Shown in pieces: positions 8,736 to 17,620 of a stretch of 64,000 nucleotides of DNA. Location: the NCBI GenBank assembly GCA_013822085.1, contig PNJV01000008.1, forward strand, positions 1-64,000, in the 5' to 3' direction. Positions within the stretch are counted from its first letter, which is position 1. Each line of letters starts with the position of its first letter. Made by a program: the position numbers and the translations under genes. The notes beneath the pieces were generated by a model. The model ran no database searches, was not told the origin of the DNA, and saw only the letters and a list, made by a program, of their open reading frames with translations. This DNA comes from Isosphaera sp. Lineage in GTDB: Bacteria > Planctomycetota > Phycisphaerae > Phycisphaerales > UBA1924.

Positions 8736-10010
8736 ATGCCCCCGGTCGTCCTGTACTTCCAGGTCCATCAGCCGAACCGGCTCCGCCGGTACTCGGTCTT
8801 CGATTCGACCCCGGACTACTTCGACGACACCCTCAACGCCGAGATCTGCCGCAAAGTGGCCGAGAAGTGCTACCGCCCCGCCACGCGGCTGCTCCTGGAG
8901 CTGGTCCAGCGGCACGGCGGGGCGTTCCGCGTGGCGTTCTCGTTCTCCGGGACGGTGCTCGAGCAGTGGGAGCGCTTCACGCCGGACGTGACGGACCTCT
9001 TCCGCCAGCTGTGCGCCACGGGGCACTGCGAGGTGCTCTCGGAGACGTCGCACCACTCGCTGGCGTTCCTCTACTCGCGGCAGGAGTTCCAGGAGCAGCT
9101 GGACCTGCACGACCGCCTGGTGGACCGCGTGTTCGGGGTCCGGCCGCGCGTGTTCCGGCACACCGAGCTGATCTACTCCAACGACCTTGCGCACTACGTG
9201 GCCGGGCTCAAGGGCCCCGGGGGCGCGCCGCGCTACCTCGGGTGCATCATGGAGGGCGCCGAGCAGGTGCTGGGCAAGCGATCACCCAACCATGTGTACA
9301 AGCCCCCGCACACGGGCGAGGGCGCCGACGGCGGGCCCTTCGCCCTGCTCCTGCGCAACTACGCCCTGAGCGACGACGTGGCCTTCCGCTTCTCCAACCG
9401 CGAGTGGGCGCACTGGCCGCTGACCGCCGACACCTACGCGGCGTGGATCGCCGAGCTGGGCGACAAGGGCGCCCAGGTGTGCAACATATTCGTGGACTAC
9501 GAGACCTTCGGCGAGCACCAGTGGGCCCAGACGGGCATCTTCGGGTTCCTCGAGGCCCTGCCGGCGCGGGTGCTGGCCCAGCCGGGGTGCTCGTTCATGA
9601 CGCCCAGCGAGGGTCTGCGGGCCGCCGAGCCCGCCGGCACCATCGACGCGCCGCGCGTGGTGTCGTGGGCCGACACGGAGCGCGACCTGTCGGCCTGGCT
9701 GGGCAACGCGATGCAGTCCAACGCCATGAGCGAGGTCTACCGCCTCGAGCGCGCCGTCAAACGCCGGGTGGAGGACGCGCTGGCGGTGGGCGACCAGACC
9801 GAGCGCGCCCACGCCGAGGCGCTGCTGAACGACTGGCGCCGGCTCACCAGCTCGGATCACTACTACTACATGTCAACCAAGTACTGGTCCGACGGGGCGG
9901 TGCACAAGTACTTCTCGCCGTACGAGAGCCCCTACGACGCGTACATCAACCTTATGAACGTGCTGGACAACCTGCGCGTCCGCTGCACGCGACGCGGCAC
10001 TCATGGCTGA
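8736..10010 (+). CDS. Glycoside hydrolase family 57 protein (alpha-amylase-like)
   Basis: A 424-residue protein with the GH57 (beta/alpha)7-barrel signatures: FQVHQPNRLRR at the N-terminus (family motif HxHQP; here VHQP), the SETSHHSLAF segment after strand 3-4, FRHTELIYSN, and FVDYETFGEH, whose Asp is the likely general acid. The C-terminal helical part ends with HYYYMSTKYWSDG and HKYFSPYESPYDAYI, as in the MJ1611-like alpha-amylase group of archaea and bacteria. It has no signal peptide, so it probably acts on cytoplasmic alpha-glucans such as glycogen. The exact substrate is not known from sequence. It converges with the dockerin gene 39 bp downstream. Confidence 0.88.
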   Translation: MPPVVLYFQVHQPNRLRRYSVFDSTPDYFDDTLNAEICRKVAEKCYRPATRLLLELVQRHGGAFRVAFSFSGTVLEQWERFTPDVTDLFRQLCATGHCEVLSETSHHSLAFLYSRQEFQEQLDLHDRLVDRVFGVRPRVFRHTELIYSNDLAHYVAGLKGPGGAPRYLGCIMEGAEQVLGKRSPNHVYKPPHTGEGADGGPFALLLRNYALSDDVAFRFSNREWAHWPLTADTYAAWIAELGDKGAQVCNIFVDYETFGEHQWAQTGIFGFLEALPARVLAQPGCSFMTPSEGLRAAEPAGTIDAPRVVSWADTERDLSAWLGNAMQSNAMSEVYRLERAVKRRVEDALAVGDQTERAHAEALLNDWRRLTSSDHYYYMSTKYWSDGAVHKYFSPYESPYDAYINLMNVLDNLRVRCTRRGTHG

Positions 10011-10049
10011 CACGCTGGGGAGGCCGCCAGTGGCACGCCCAGCCAAGAA

Positions 10050-11411
10050 CTAGCAACCTTCCGCGAGCATCGCCAGGAACGTTGTCAGGTCGCTCTCATC
10101 GAGCACGCCATCAGGCCCGCCGCCATCGAGGATCGTCAGGCCCAAGAAATCAGCGATGTCCGCGACGGTGAGAACGCCCGCGGTCATGGCGCTTAGGAAC
10201 GCGGTGATGTCGTTGGCATCGACGATGCCGTTTGGTCCGCCGCCATCGACGGTCGTTTTCCCTTGGAAGTCCGCGACATCAACGATGGGGCAGGCGTCGC
10301 TCGGCGGCGGGGGTGGCGGCGGCGGCGGCGGCTCTTGGATAAACGCGGCACGGAACCCGATCGAACGGCCGAGCGAGTCCTGGGCCCGGCCCGCAAAGAC
10401 CGCGCCGTCGGCGGAGACCGCGGTGGTCTCGATGAGCTCGAACTGATCCAGACCGGGGGCGCCGTTCTGGGTCAGGTACTGGCTGAAGTTGACGGGCGGG
10501 TGCTGCAAGCCGCTGTTGACGAACCAAGCCGCTGCGCGGTTGCCGGCCTGGCCGACGACGGTCTGAGCGTTCGCGTTGATCGCCCACGCGAGGCCGTCGG
10601 AGAGATCCGGCGTGCTGAGCGTCGTCACCTGGCCGGTGCTCGGCTGCCAGAGCACGGGCCTGATCGCAAACTGGCCGCTGGATTCGACGACCACCCCGCC
10701 GCAGACGAACGGCGCGGCGCCGTCGGAGACGCCCAGGAGCATGACCGCGACCGGGGTCAGGCCCGGCGGGTTGGGCATCACGAACGACTGGCCCGAGACG
10801 CGGGCCCAGCCGACGGAGCGGCCGGTGGCGACGCTGACAGCGTCGCCCGCGATGGTGACCGCGTCACGGCTGATGGCAGTAAGGCGGCCGGAGGCCAGGC
10901 CCGACGGCGGGGCGACCACAGCGGGGATCAGGTTGGTCCAGAGCAGCGCGCGGGTCACTCCCGCGGCGTCGATCGCCCACCCGCAGGCGCGCGTGCCGTC
11001 GGCGGAGATGCCGGTTGCTGATGAGCCGCCGGGGGAGTTGGTGATGCCCGCCGGGAGCTGCGCCAGCGCGGGCGGCTGACCGAGCGTGGCGAGCATCGCG
11101 CGGGGCTCGCCCAGCGGCGTGAACGTGGTGCCCGCGAGGCGCGCCGGCGACGACGAGACGGCGTTGAGGATGGTGCCGCCGGCCAAGAACGAGAGCGTGG
11201 CGGGCGCCTGGGCCGTCTGCCAGAGGATGCCCGACTGCGTCTGCGTGGAGCCGGTGCCGACGACCAGCGACGCGTCCGGCGAGATGGCAGCGACGCGGGC
11301 GCCCGTGAGGCCGCCGGGGGCCGGGAGCAGCTCGAACGTGACCCGCTGCGCCCACGCGATCGAGGGAACGGCGGACGCAACGACGGCTATGAGCAGTGCA
11401 ACGCGTGACAT
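10050..11411 (-). CDS. Secreted HAF-repeat protein with C-terminal GC-type dockerin tail
   Basis: A 453-residue exported protein. The ATG at 11411 is preceded by GGAGG and opens a clean signal peptide (LLIAVVASAVPSIAWAQ). The body consists of repeats of the form 'GISADGTRACGWA', 'ALLW', 'AVSADGAVFAGRAQ', typical of the extracellular HAF-repeat family, a beta-propeller-like fold. A nine-residue poly-Pro linker leads to a C-terminal module bounded by cysteines. It holds two calcium-loop-like repeats (DGGGPNGIVDANDITAFL and DGGGPDGVLDESDLTTFL) and ends in EGC. This is the planctomycete 'GC-type' dockerin-like anchor. The ligand or surface partner is unknown. The 197 bp upstream (11412-11608) show no further gene. 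Confidence 0.8.
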   Translation of the reverse strand: MSRVALLIAVVASAVPSIAWAQRVTFELLPAPGGLTGARVAAISPDASLVVGTGSTQTQSGILWQTAQAPATLSFLAGGTILNAVSSSPARLAGTTFTPLGEPRAMLATLGQPPALAQLPAGITNSPGGSSATGISADGTRACGWAIDAAGVTRALLWTNLIPAVVAPPSGLASGRLTAISRDAVTIAGDAVSVATGRSVGWARVSGQSFVMPNPPGLTPVAVMLLGVSDGAAPFVCGGVVVESSGQFAIRPVLWQPSTGQVTTLSTPDLSDGLAWAINANAQTVVGQAGNRAAAWFVNSGLQHPPVNFSQYLTQNGAPGLDQFELIETTAVSADGAVFAGRAQDSLGRSIGFRAAFIQEPPPPPPPPPPSDACPIVDVADFQGKTTVDGGGPNGIVDANDITAFLSAMTAGVLTVADIADFLGLTILDGGGPDGVLDESDLTTFLAMLAEGC

Positions 11412-11608
11412 CGCGGGCCTCCGAGTGGTTCGCGGGACCGAACAGTGCAAAGGTGCGTGAAGGACGCGGCGCTGTCAAGGCAGAGAGCGAATTTCGCGCA
11501 CGATTCACGGCTCAGTTGTGTGCGGCTGTCGAGAGAAGGCGTGAGGGCGTGGAGGGTGGGAGTTTCTGGATTGCTATCAAAGCCCTGACACGCGCGGCGC
11601 TGCGAGGA

Positions 11609-13171
11609 TCAGACAGAGTGGCCGGGGTCGTCGGTCTGCGAGAGGTCGTGGGGCGCGTCGGGGGAGATCGGGAGCACGACGCGGAAGCGCGAGCCGCGGC
11701 CGGGCTGCGAATCGATGACCAGCGCGCCGCGGTGCTGCTCGACGATGCGCCGCGTGACAGCCAGGCCCAGGCCCGTGCCGCGCGAGCCCTTGGTGGTGTA
11801 GAAGAGCTGCGCCAGACGCTGCACCTGATCGTGTGACATGCCCGGGCCGTTGTCGGTGACGTCGATCCAGAGCTGGCCGGAGCGCATGGCGTCGGGCCCA
11901 GCCGCGGGTGCGCCCGCGGGATCGGCCGACTGGAAAGAGGCGGTGAGCTCGACGGAGCCGGTGCGCTCCGGCGCCGCCTCCAGGGCGTTTGCGACGAGGT
12001 TCATCACGGCCTGGTGCATGAGGTTGGGGTCGAGCGGGACCGGCGGCGTGTGGGGCTCGACGGCCAGGGCGAATCGCACGCCGCGGGCCTGGGCGATCGG
12101 CCGAGCCAGCTGGGCGCAGTCTTCGAGGAGCGGCCCGACGTGGCAGAGCTCGGTGTCCGGCGAGCTGGGGCGCGCATAGGCGAGCATGTTGCGCGTCAGG
12201 CCCATGATGCGGTCGAGGTTGCGCTGTAGGATTGCCCAGCCGGACCGCGCGGTGGCCAGGTCTTCCTTGCGCAGGCCCAGATCGACCAGGTCGGCCCCGC
12301 CGCGGAGGCCCTGGAGGATGTTCTTGATCGAGTGGGCCAGGCCCGCGACGGTGCGGCCCATGGCGGCCATGCGCTCGGCGTGGAGCTGGCGCTGGGCCCG
12401 CTCGAGGTCGGTCAGGGCCAGCGCCGTGTGAACGCCGACCGCCTCCAGCAGCTCCAGTGAGCGCTGGCGTTCGCCTGCGCGCTGCGCGGGCCGCTCGACC
12501 AGGAGCGCGCCGTAGGTGTGGCCGCGAGCGCGGACCGGCGCGCAGAGGCGCTCGCCCAGCGGGCCGGTGTCCGAGCCAGCCTGCGCCTCAGCAAGGGCGC
12601 GCTCAACCAGCGGCGAGGCGGGCCCCGGCGCAGCCCCGGGGCCGTGGCACAGCTGCACGAGCGTCGCGCCGCCCGGGCCGGGGGCGATGATCGCGGCGCG
12701 GGAGGCGGCCAGCTCGCTGCGCGTCATAGAGAGCACCGCGCCCAGGAGCGACTGGCGGTCGGCGCACTCGCCGGCCAACGCAGCGATGCGCTGGATCAGC
12801 CGCAGGTGCGAGGCCGCGCCCGGCGTCGGCGTGGCCTCGGGGGCGCCTGCGCGGGCGGGCGGGCGGGCCTCGGGGGCACGGCCGGAGGGCCCGAAGACCA
12901 TGCGGGTGCGGCCGCAGCGGATCTGGTCGCCGTCGCGCAGGGCGACGGGGCCGGTGACGCGCTGGCCGTTGACGAACGTGCCGTGCTGGCTGCCCAGGTC
13001 GCGGATGAGCCAAGCGCCGGCGTCGGGCGTCAGCTCGGCGTGGCGGCGAGATATGGACGCGTCCGAGAGCGGCAGCGCCTCGCTGGACCTGCCGATGACC
13101 TGGGGCTGGTTGGGCGGCAGCTCGAAGCGCTCGCCGCGGTCGGGGCCCTGGATGACGGTGAGGACGAGCAC
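11609..13171 (-). CDS. FHA-GAF sensor histidine kinase
   Basis: A 520-residue soluble kinase. The FHA domain (about 1-95) has GRSS (27-30), SRRH (41-44) and GSQHGTFVNG (60-69), all needed for phosphothreonine binding. A GAF-like sensor region covers roughly 115-255. The dimerisation helix carries the phospho-acceptor His280 in GLAHSIKN. The ATPase domain has NLVANALEAA (N box), DNGPGM and GTGLGLAV, and all catalytic elements look intact. There is no transmembrane segment and no adjacent response regulator, so its partner is elsewhere. It lies 133 bp behind clpC on the same strand, but has its own start-proximal TACCCT element and a hairpin in between, so it is probably transcribed separately. 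The GTG start is supported by that element and by the FHA domain beginning at residue 1. Confidence 0.88.
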   Translation of the reverse strand: MLVLTVIQGPDRGERFELPPNQPQVIGRSSEALPLSDASISRRHAELTPDAGAWLIRDLGSQHGTFVNGQRVTGPVALRDGDQIRCGRTRMVFGPSGRAPEARPPARAGAPEATPTPGAASHLRLIQRIAALAGECADRQSLLGAVLSMTRSELAASRAAIIAPGPGGATLVQLCHGPGAAPGPASPLVERALAEAQAGSDTGPLGERLCAPVRARGHTYGALLVERPAQRAGERQRSLELLEAVGVHTALALTDLERAQRQLHAERMAAMGRTVAGLAHSIKNILQGLRGGADLVDLGLRKEDLATARSGWAILQRNLDRIMGLTRNMLAYARPSSPDTELCHVGPLLEDCAQLARPIAQARGVRFALAVEPHTPPVPLDPNLMHQAVMNLVANALEAAPERTGSVELTASFQSADPAGAPAAGPDAMRSGQLWIDVTDNGPGMSHDQVQRLAQLFYTTKGSRGTGLGLAVTRRIVEQHRGALVIDSQPGRGSRFRVVLPISPDAPHDLSQTDDPGHSV

Positions 13172-13178
13172 GGCGCGC

Positions 13179-13184
13179 AGGGTA
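13179..13184 (-). promoter_or_regulatory. Putative leaderless -10 (TACCCT) of the FHA kinase
   Basis: On the minus strand TACCCT is followed by 7 nt (GCGCGCC) and the GTG start. No Shine-Dalgarno sequence is seen. Confidence 0.45.
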
Positions 13185-13251
13185 TGAGCCGGCCAGCGCG
13201 CAGGTTCCCGGCAGGGCCGAGCGCGGCCGCCCCGCTGGTCAGCGCGCAGAA

Positions 13252-13269
13252 GCCCCGCCGGCGCGGGGC
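13252..13269 (-). terminator. Hairpin downstream of clpC
   Basis: A 7-bp perfect GC stem (GCCCCGC/GCGGGGC) with a 4-nt loop, 36 bp past the clpC stop in the direction of its transcription. There is only a weak T-run (TTCTG) on the minus strand, so it may be a Rho-independent terminator or simply an mRNA-end hairpin. Confidence 0.4.
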
Positions 13270-13304
13270 GCCCGGGAGATCGCGCCGCAAGTCAGATCAC
13301 ACGA

Positions 13305-15968
13305 TCAGGTGGATCTGGCCGCGGGCTGCTCGGCCGGGGGCGGCTGGGCCGGGGCCTGCTTGGGCTGGCCCGGGGCGGGGAGCGGGTCGGGGTCGGGCTC
13401 GGTGTCGAAGGAGAGGAATTCGGCGTCCTTGCCGTCGTCGGCGGTCTTGCGGTTGACGTTGACCCTCAGCCCGGGCTTGATGTCGCCCTGGAGGAGCAAC
13501 TCGGCCAGCGGGTCCTCGATGAACTGGCCGACGGCCCGACGGAGGGGCCGGGCGCCAAAGTCGGGGTTGTAGCCCTTCTCGATGAGGAAGTCCTTGGAGC
13601 GCTGATCCAGCACCAGGCGCACGCCCTGGGCACGGACGCGCTCGGTGACCTTGGCGACCTCCAGGTCGACGATGCTGACCAGGTTGTCCTTGGTCAGCGG
13701 GCGGAAGACGATCACGTCGTCGAGGCGGTTGATGAACTCCGGGCGGAAGAACCGCTCGATCTCCTTCATGAGCACGGACTTGATGTTCTCGAAGCCGCTC
13801 TCGGCGCTGCGCGCGATGGCCGCGGTGGAGAAACCGAAGCCCCCGCCGCCCTTGATCAGGTCGGCGCCGATGTTGGAGGTCATGATGAGGATGACGTTGC
13901 GGAAGTCGACGTTGCGGCCGAAGGAGTCGGTCAGCCGGCCCTCCTCCATGATCTGCAGGAGCATGTTGAAGACATCGGGGTGGGCCTTCTCGACCTCGTC
14001 CAGGAGGATGACCGAGTATGGGCGCCTGCGGACGCGCTCGGTGAGCTGGCCGCCCTCCTCGTAGCCGACGTAACCGGGGGGCGCGCCCACCAGCCGGCTG
14101 ACGTTGTGCTTCTCCATGTACTCGGACATGTCCAGGACGATCAGGGCGTCCTCGTCGCCGAACATGAACTCGGCGATGGCCTTGGCCACCAGGGTCTTGC
14201 CGACGCCCGAGGGCCCGCAGAAGATGAAGCTGCCCATGGGGCGGCGCGGGTCCTTGAGGCCGGCGCGGGCCCTGCGGATGGACTTGCTGATGGCCTTGAT
14301 GGCGTCGTCCTGCGAGACCACCTTCTTGTGGAGCTCCTTCTCCAGGTCGAGCAGCCGCTCGGCCTCCTCCTTCTTGAGGCGCTTGAGGGGCACGCCGGTC
14401 ATCTTGGAGATGACCTCGGAGATGACCTCCTCGTCGACGACGCCGGCCGAGGCGTTGGTCTTCTCACGCCACTCGCGCTGGATGGTCCCCTTGTGCTTGC
14501 GGAGCTGCTCGGCCTTGTCGCGCAGCTCGGCGGCCTTCTCGTAGTCGGCGGCGGCCACGGCCTTGTCCTTCTCGACCGAGAGCCGCTCGATCTGGGCCTC
14601 GATGTCGGCCAGGTCCGGGGGCTTGGTCATGGACTTGAGCCGCACGCGGGCCCCGGCCTCGTCGATGGCGTCGATGGACTTGTCCGGCTGGACGCGCCCG
14701 GTGATGTAGCGCGACGAGAGGTCCACCGCCGCGGCCAGCGCCTCGTCGGTGATGCGCACCCGGTGGTGCTGCTCGTACTTCTCGCGCAGGCCCTTGAGGA
14801 TCTCGATCGTCTGGTCGTTGCTGGGCGGGTCGACGGGGATCGGCTGGAACCGCCGGGCCAGGGCCGCGTCCTTCTCGATGTACTTGCGGTACTCGTCAAA
14901 GGTCGTGGCGCCGATGCACTGGATCTCCCCGCGGGCCAGGGCCGGCTTGAGCACGTTGCTCGCGTCGATGGCCCCCTCGGCCCCGCCGGCGCCCACAAGC
15001 GTGTGCAGCTCGTCGATGAACAGGATCACGTTCTTGGCCCTGCGAACCTCGTTCATGACCGCCTTGATCCGCTCCTCGAACTGGCCGCGGTACTTGGTCC
15101 CGGCGACCATCATCGCCAGGTCCAGCACCACCAGCCGCCGGTCGTGGAGCAGGTCCGGGACCTCCCCGGTGATGATCCGCTGGGCCAGGCCCTCGACGAT
15201 CGCCGTCTTGCCCACGCCCGCCTCGCCCAGAAGAACGGGGTTGTTCTTGGTGCGCCGGCAGAGCACCTGCACGAGACGCTCGATCTCGTTGGCGCGCCCG
15301 ATGACCGGGTCGAGCGTGTTCTCCCGGGCCAGCTCGGTCAGGTCGCGCCCGAACGAGTCCAGCGCGGGCGTGCGGCTCTTGCCGCCGCGCGCCGTGGCCG
15401 AGCCCGGCTCCGACGCGCCCCCCGAGCCCGACGACGCCCCGGCGCCGCCACCGGTCGCCCCGGAGCCCGCCTGCCCCGTCGGCTCGCGCGCGCCCCCGCC
15501 CGCGGCCGTGCCCTCCTCGGCGTCGGTGTTGCCGGCGCCAAGCAGGTTGAGGACCTCCTCGCGCACCTGCTCCAGGCGCAGGCCCAGGTTCATCAGCACC
15601 TGCGCAGCCACGCCGTCGTGCTCGCGCAGCAGGCCCAGGAGCAGGTGCTCCGTGCCCACATAGTTATGATTCAGGTTCCGCGCTTCCTCGATCGCGTACT
15701 CGATCACCTTCTTGGCCCGCGGCGTCTGCGGCAGCCGACCCATCGTGACCATCTCCGGCCCGGGACGCACCAGCCGCTCGACCTCCAGCCGGATCTTGCG
15801 AAGGTCCGCGTCGAGGTTCTTGAGCACGTTGGCCCCGACGCCGGAGCCCTCCTTGATCAGCCCGAGCAGGATGTGCTCGGTCCCGATGTACTCGTGGTTG
15901 AAGCGCTGCGCCTCCTGGTTGCCCAGGGCCATCACCTTGCGCGCACGGTCTGTGAAGCGTTCGAACAT
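13305..15968 (-). CDS. clpC: ATP-dependent Clp protease ATP-binding subunit ClpC
   Basis: An 887-residue class I Hsp100 unfoldase that feeds substrates to ClpP. Two Clp-N repeats cover 1-145 ([15 protein letters not shown] and [15 protein letters not shown]). AAA1 has Walker A GEAGVGKT (248-255). A UVR-type middle region ([15 protein letters not shown]) is diagnostic of ClpC. AAA2 has GPSGVGKT and the C-terminal D2-small domain. The start at 15968 is certain: AAGGAGG at 15974-15980, 5 nt before the ATG, and [10 protein letters not shown] is the family N-terminus. Unusual features are a Gly/Ala/Ser-rich linker (about 145-200) between Clp-N and AAA1 and a Pro/Gln-rich tail of about 35 residues. 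It is divergent from holA across a spacer of about 450 bp. Confidence 0.97.
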   Translation of the reverse strand: MFERFTDRARKVMALGNQEAQRFNHEYIGTEHILLGLIKEGSGVGANVLKNLDADLRKIRLEVERLVRPGPEMVTMGRLPQTPRAKKVIEYAIEEARNLNHNYVGTEHLLLGLLREHDGVAAQVLMNLGLRLEQVREEVLNLLGAGNTDAEEGTAAGGGAREPTGQAGSGATGGGAGASSGSGGASEPGSATARGGKSRTPALDSFGRDLTELARENTLDPVIGRANEIERLVQVLCRRTKNNPVLLGEAGVGKTAIVEGLAQRIITGEVPDLLHDRRLVVLDLAMMVAGTKYRGQFEERIKAVMNEVRRAKNVILFIDELHTLVGAGGAEGAIDASNVLKPALARGEIQCIGATTFDEYRKYIEKDAALARRFQPIPVDPPSNDQTIEILKGLREKYEQHHRVRITDEALAAAVDLSSRYITGRVQPDKSIDAIDEAGARVRLKSMTKPPDLADIEAQIERLSVEKDKAVAAADYEKAAELRDKAEQLRKHKGTIQREWREKTNASAGVVDEEVISEVISKMTGVPLKRLKKEEAERLLDLEKELHKKVVSQDDAIKAISKSIRRARAGLKDPRRPMGSFIFCGPSGVGKTLVAKAIAEFMFGDEDALIVLDMSEYMEKHNVSRLVGAPPGYVGYEEGGQLTERVRRRPYSVILLDEVEKAHPDVFNMLLQIMEEGRLTDSFGRNVDFRNVILIMTSNIGADLIKGGGGFGFSTAAIARSAESGFENIKSVLMKEIERFFRPEFINRLDDVIVFRPLTKDNLVSIVDLEVAKVTERVRAQGVRLVLDQRSKDFLIEKGYNPDFGARPLRRAVGQFIEDPLAELLLQGDIKPGLRVNVNRKTADDGKDAEFLSFDTEPDPDPLPAPGQPKQAPAQPPPAEQPAARST

Positions 15969-16124
15969 GCTCGCCTCCTTGGCGATCCCTCGCCCCGCCT
16001 TCCATCCCCCCACCACCGCCCCATCCCCCGCCATCCACACCCCCCACCGCCCCCATCGTGCGCCCGCCCGCGCCTGCGCGCCGGCCCGCGCCCGCTGCCT
16101 TGCGGCCCCTCTCGACGCCGCAGT

Positions 16125-16130
16125 TGTATA
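16125..16130 (-). promoter_or_regulatory. Candidate -10 (TATACA) for clpC
   Basis: The only AT-rich patch in the clpC-holA spacer (15969-16417) on the minus strand. It lies about 160 nt before the clpC start. No clear -35 and no CIRCE-like inverted repeat were seen. Apart from this and the holA element, I see no gene or RNA in the spacer. Confidence 0.25.
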
Positions 16131-16406
16131 CGAATCGTGCCATACCGCGGATGTCCCAGCTTTGGCCGCCCGCGCGCCGCGCTCGGCGACCGCCCCCACA
16201 TGAGATGTATCGTCAGCACGCTGCATACCACTGAGCCGAAGCGGAAAAACTCCCCCCTCACGCGGCGCAGGTCCGCAAGCGGGCCCGCCGTGACCACCGC
16301 AACCGCCCCGCCGGCCTGCCCCGTGGCCCATCGCCTGCCAGAGTGACAGCCGCGCCGGATCTGCGCCCCCGCGGGGGCCCCAGCAAGACTTCACCGTGCG
16401 TTCGGG

Positions 16407-16412
16407 TACCCT
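16407..16412 (+). promoter_or_regulatory. Putative leaderless -10 (TACCCT) of holA
   Basis: TACCCT followed by 5 nt and an in-frame GTG at 16418, without a Shine-Dalgarno sequence. This favours the GTG over an in-frame ATG 75 nt further upstream. Confidence 0.45.
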
Positions 16413-16417
16413 CACGC

Positions 16418-17545
16418 GTGGCCACGCGTAGCACACACCCCGCCGGGCGACACAGCGACAGCCCCCAGCCCGCCCCAGCCGGCCCGGTGATCATCCTGGC
16501 CGGCCCCGAGCGGTGGCTCCAGATCGACCACACCCGCCAGACGCTGGCGCAGCTCCGGCAGCAGCACGGCGAGCTCGACCCGGTCCGCTACGACGGCCCC
16601 ACGGCCCGCCTGGCCGACGTGCTCGACGAGTGCCGCTCGCTGGGCCTGATGCAGCCGCACAAGCTGGTGATCGTCGACGACGCCGCGGCGATGCTCGGCG
16701 CGGGCAAGAGCGACGACGACGACGACTCGGACACCGCCCAGGCGAGCGCCGAGCCCGGCGACGCCGCCGCTGCGCGCCAGGCGATGGAGCGCTACGCCGC
16801 GGCGCCCGAGCCGGCCACGACGCTGATCCTGCGGGCCAGGTCCTGGCCGCTGACGCGCATCGCCAAGGCCGTGACAGCCTCGGGCGGCTCGGTGATCGAG
16901 TGCGACCCGCTGCCGCCGGCGCGCGCCGCCGCGTGGTGCGTGGCGCGGGCGGCCAGCCACCACCGCGCCTCGATCGCGCGCGACGCCGCGGACCTGCTCG
17001 TGGACCGCGTCGGGAGCGACCTGAGCCGCCTCGAGTGCGAGCTGGCCAAGCTGGCGCTGGCGGCCGCCTCGGCCACCGGCCAAGCCGACGCGGTCATCGG
17101 CACCGCGCACGTGCAGGCGCTCGTCGGCGAGTCCAGGCAGGAGGCGCTCTGGGAGATCCAGCGCGGGCCCCTCTCGGGCGACCCGCGCACGGCCCTGCAC
17201 GACCTGCGCCACGCCCTGAGCGTCTCCCGCCACAACCCCGTGGCCATCGGCATCGCCTACACCGACCTGGCGCGCAAGCTCGACGGGGCCGCCCGCGCGC
17301 TGGCCCTGGGCCAGCCCCCGGGGGCGATCGCTGCGCGCCTCAAGCTCTGGGGGCCCTCGCGCGACGCGATCCTCGACCGTGCCGCCGCCGTCAGGCCCGC
17401 CGACGCCGCCGCGATCCTCGACGCCGCCATCGACCTGGACGCCCGCGCAAAGTCCGGCAGGGGCGACCCCGTTCGGATGCTGGAAGGACTGACGATCCGT
17501 TTGACAAGCCTCTGGCGTCCCCGTGCCGATCAAAGCAGGCGATGA
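16418..17545 (+). CDS. holA: DNA polymerase III subunit delta
   Basis: About 375 residues from the GTG. This clamp-loader subunit opens the sliding clamp during replication. Recognisable marks are the N-terminal AAA-like start (GPVIILAGPERWLQIDHTRQTL), the segment in which a residue pair contacts the clamp, and the region LLVDRVGSDLSRLECELAKLAL, the best conserved part of the delta family. The C-terminal collar helices follow (ALWEIQRGPLSGDPRTAL, LARKLDGAARALALGQ). An acidic insertion (SDDDDDSDTAQ) around residue 90 is unusual. The delta family is weakly conserved, so identification rests on the central motif and domain order. The downstream gene begins 75 bp later and may be co-transcribed. 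Confidence 0.78.
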   Translation: MATRSTHPAGRHSDSPQPAPAGPVIILAGPERWLQIDHTRQTLAQLRQQHGELDPVRYDGPTARLADVLDECRSLGLMQPHKLVIVDDAAAMLGAGKSDDDDDSDTAQASAEPGDAAAARQAMERYAAAPEPATTLILRARSWPLTRIAKAVTASGGSVIECDPLPPARAAAWCVARAASHHRASIARDAADLLVDRVGSDLSRLECELAKLALAAASATGQADAVIGTAHVQALVGESRQEALWEIQRGPLSGDPRTALHDLRHALSVSRHNPVAIGIAYTDLARKLDGAARALALGQPPGAIAARLKLWGPSRDAILDRAAAVRPADAAAILDAAIDLDARAKSGRGDPVRMLEGLTIRLTSLWRPRADQSRR

Positions 17546-17620
17546 GACGGCGCCCGCCGGCCCGAACATGGCCGGCACCGCGGCAGGACGCGCGCGGCTG
17601 GGCATCGCAGGAGGCGTTGG

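Noticed and set aside
15969-16417. CIRCE or CtsR operator upstream of clpC
   Set aside because: No matching inverted or direct heptad repeat could be found by eye.
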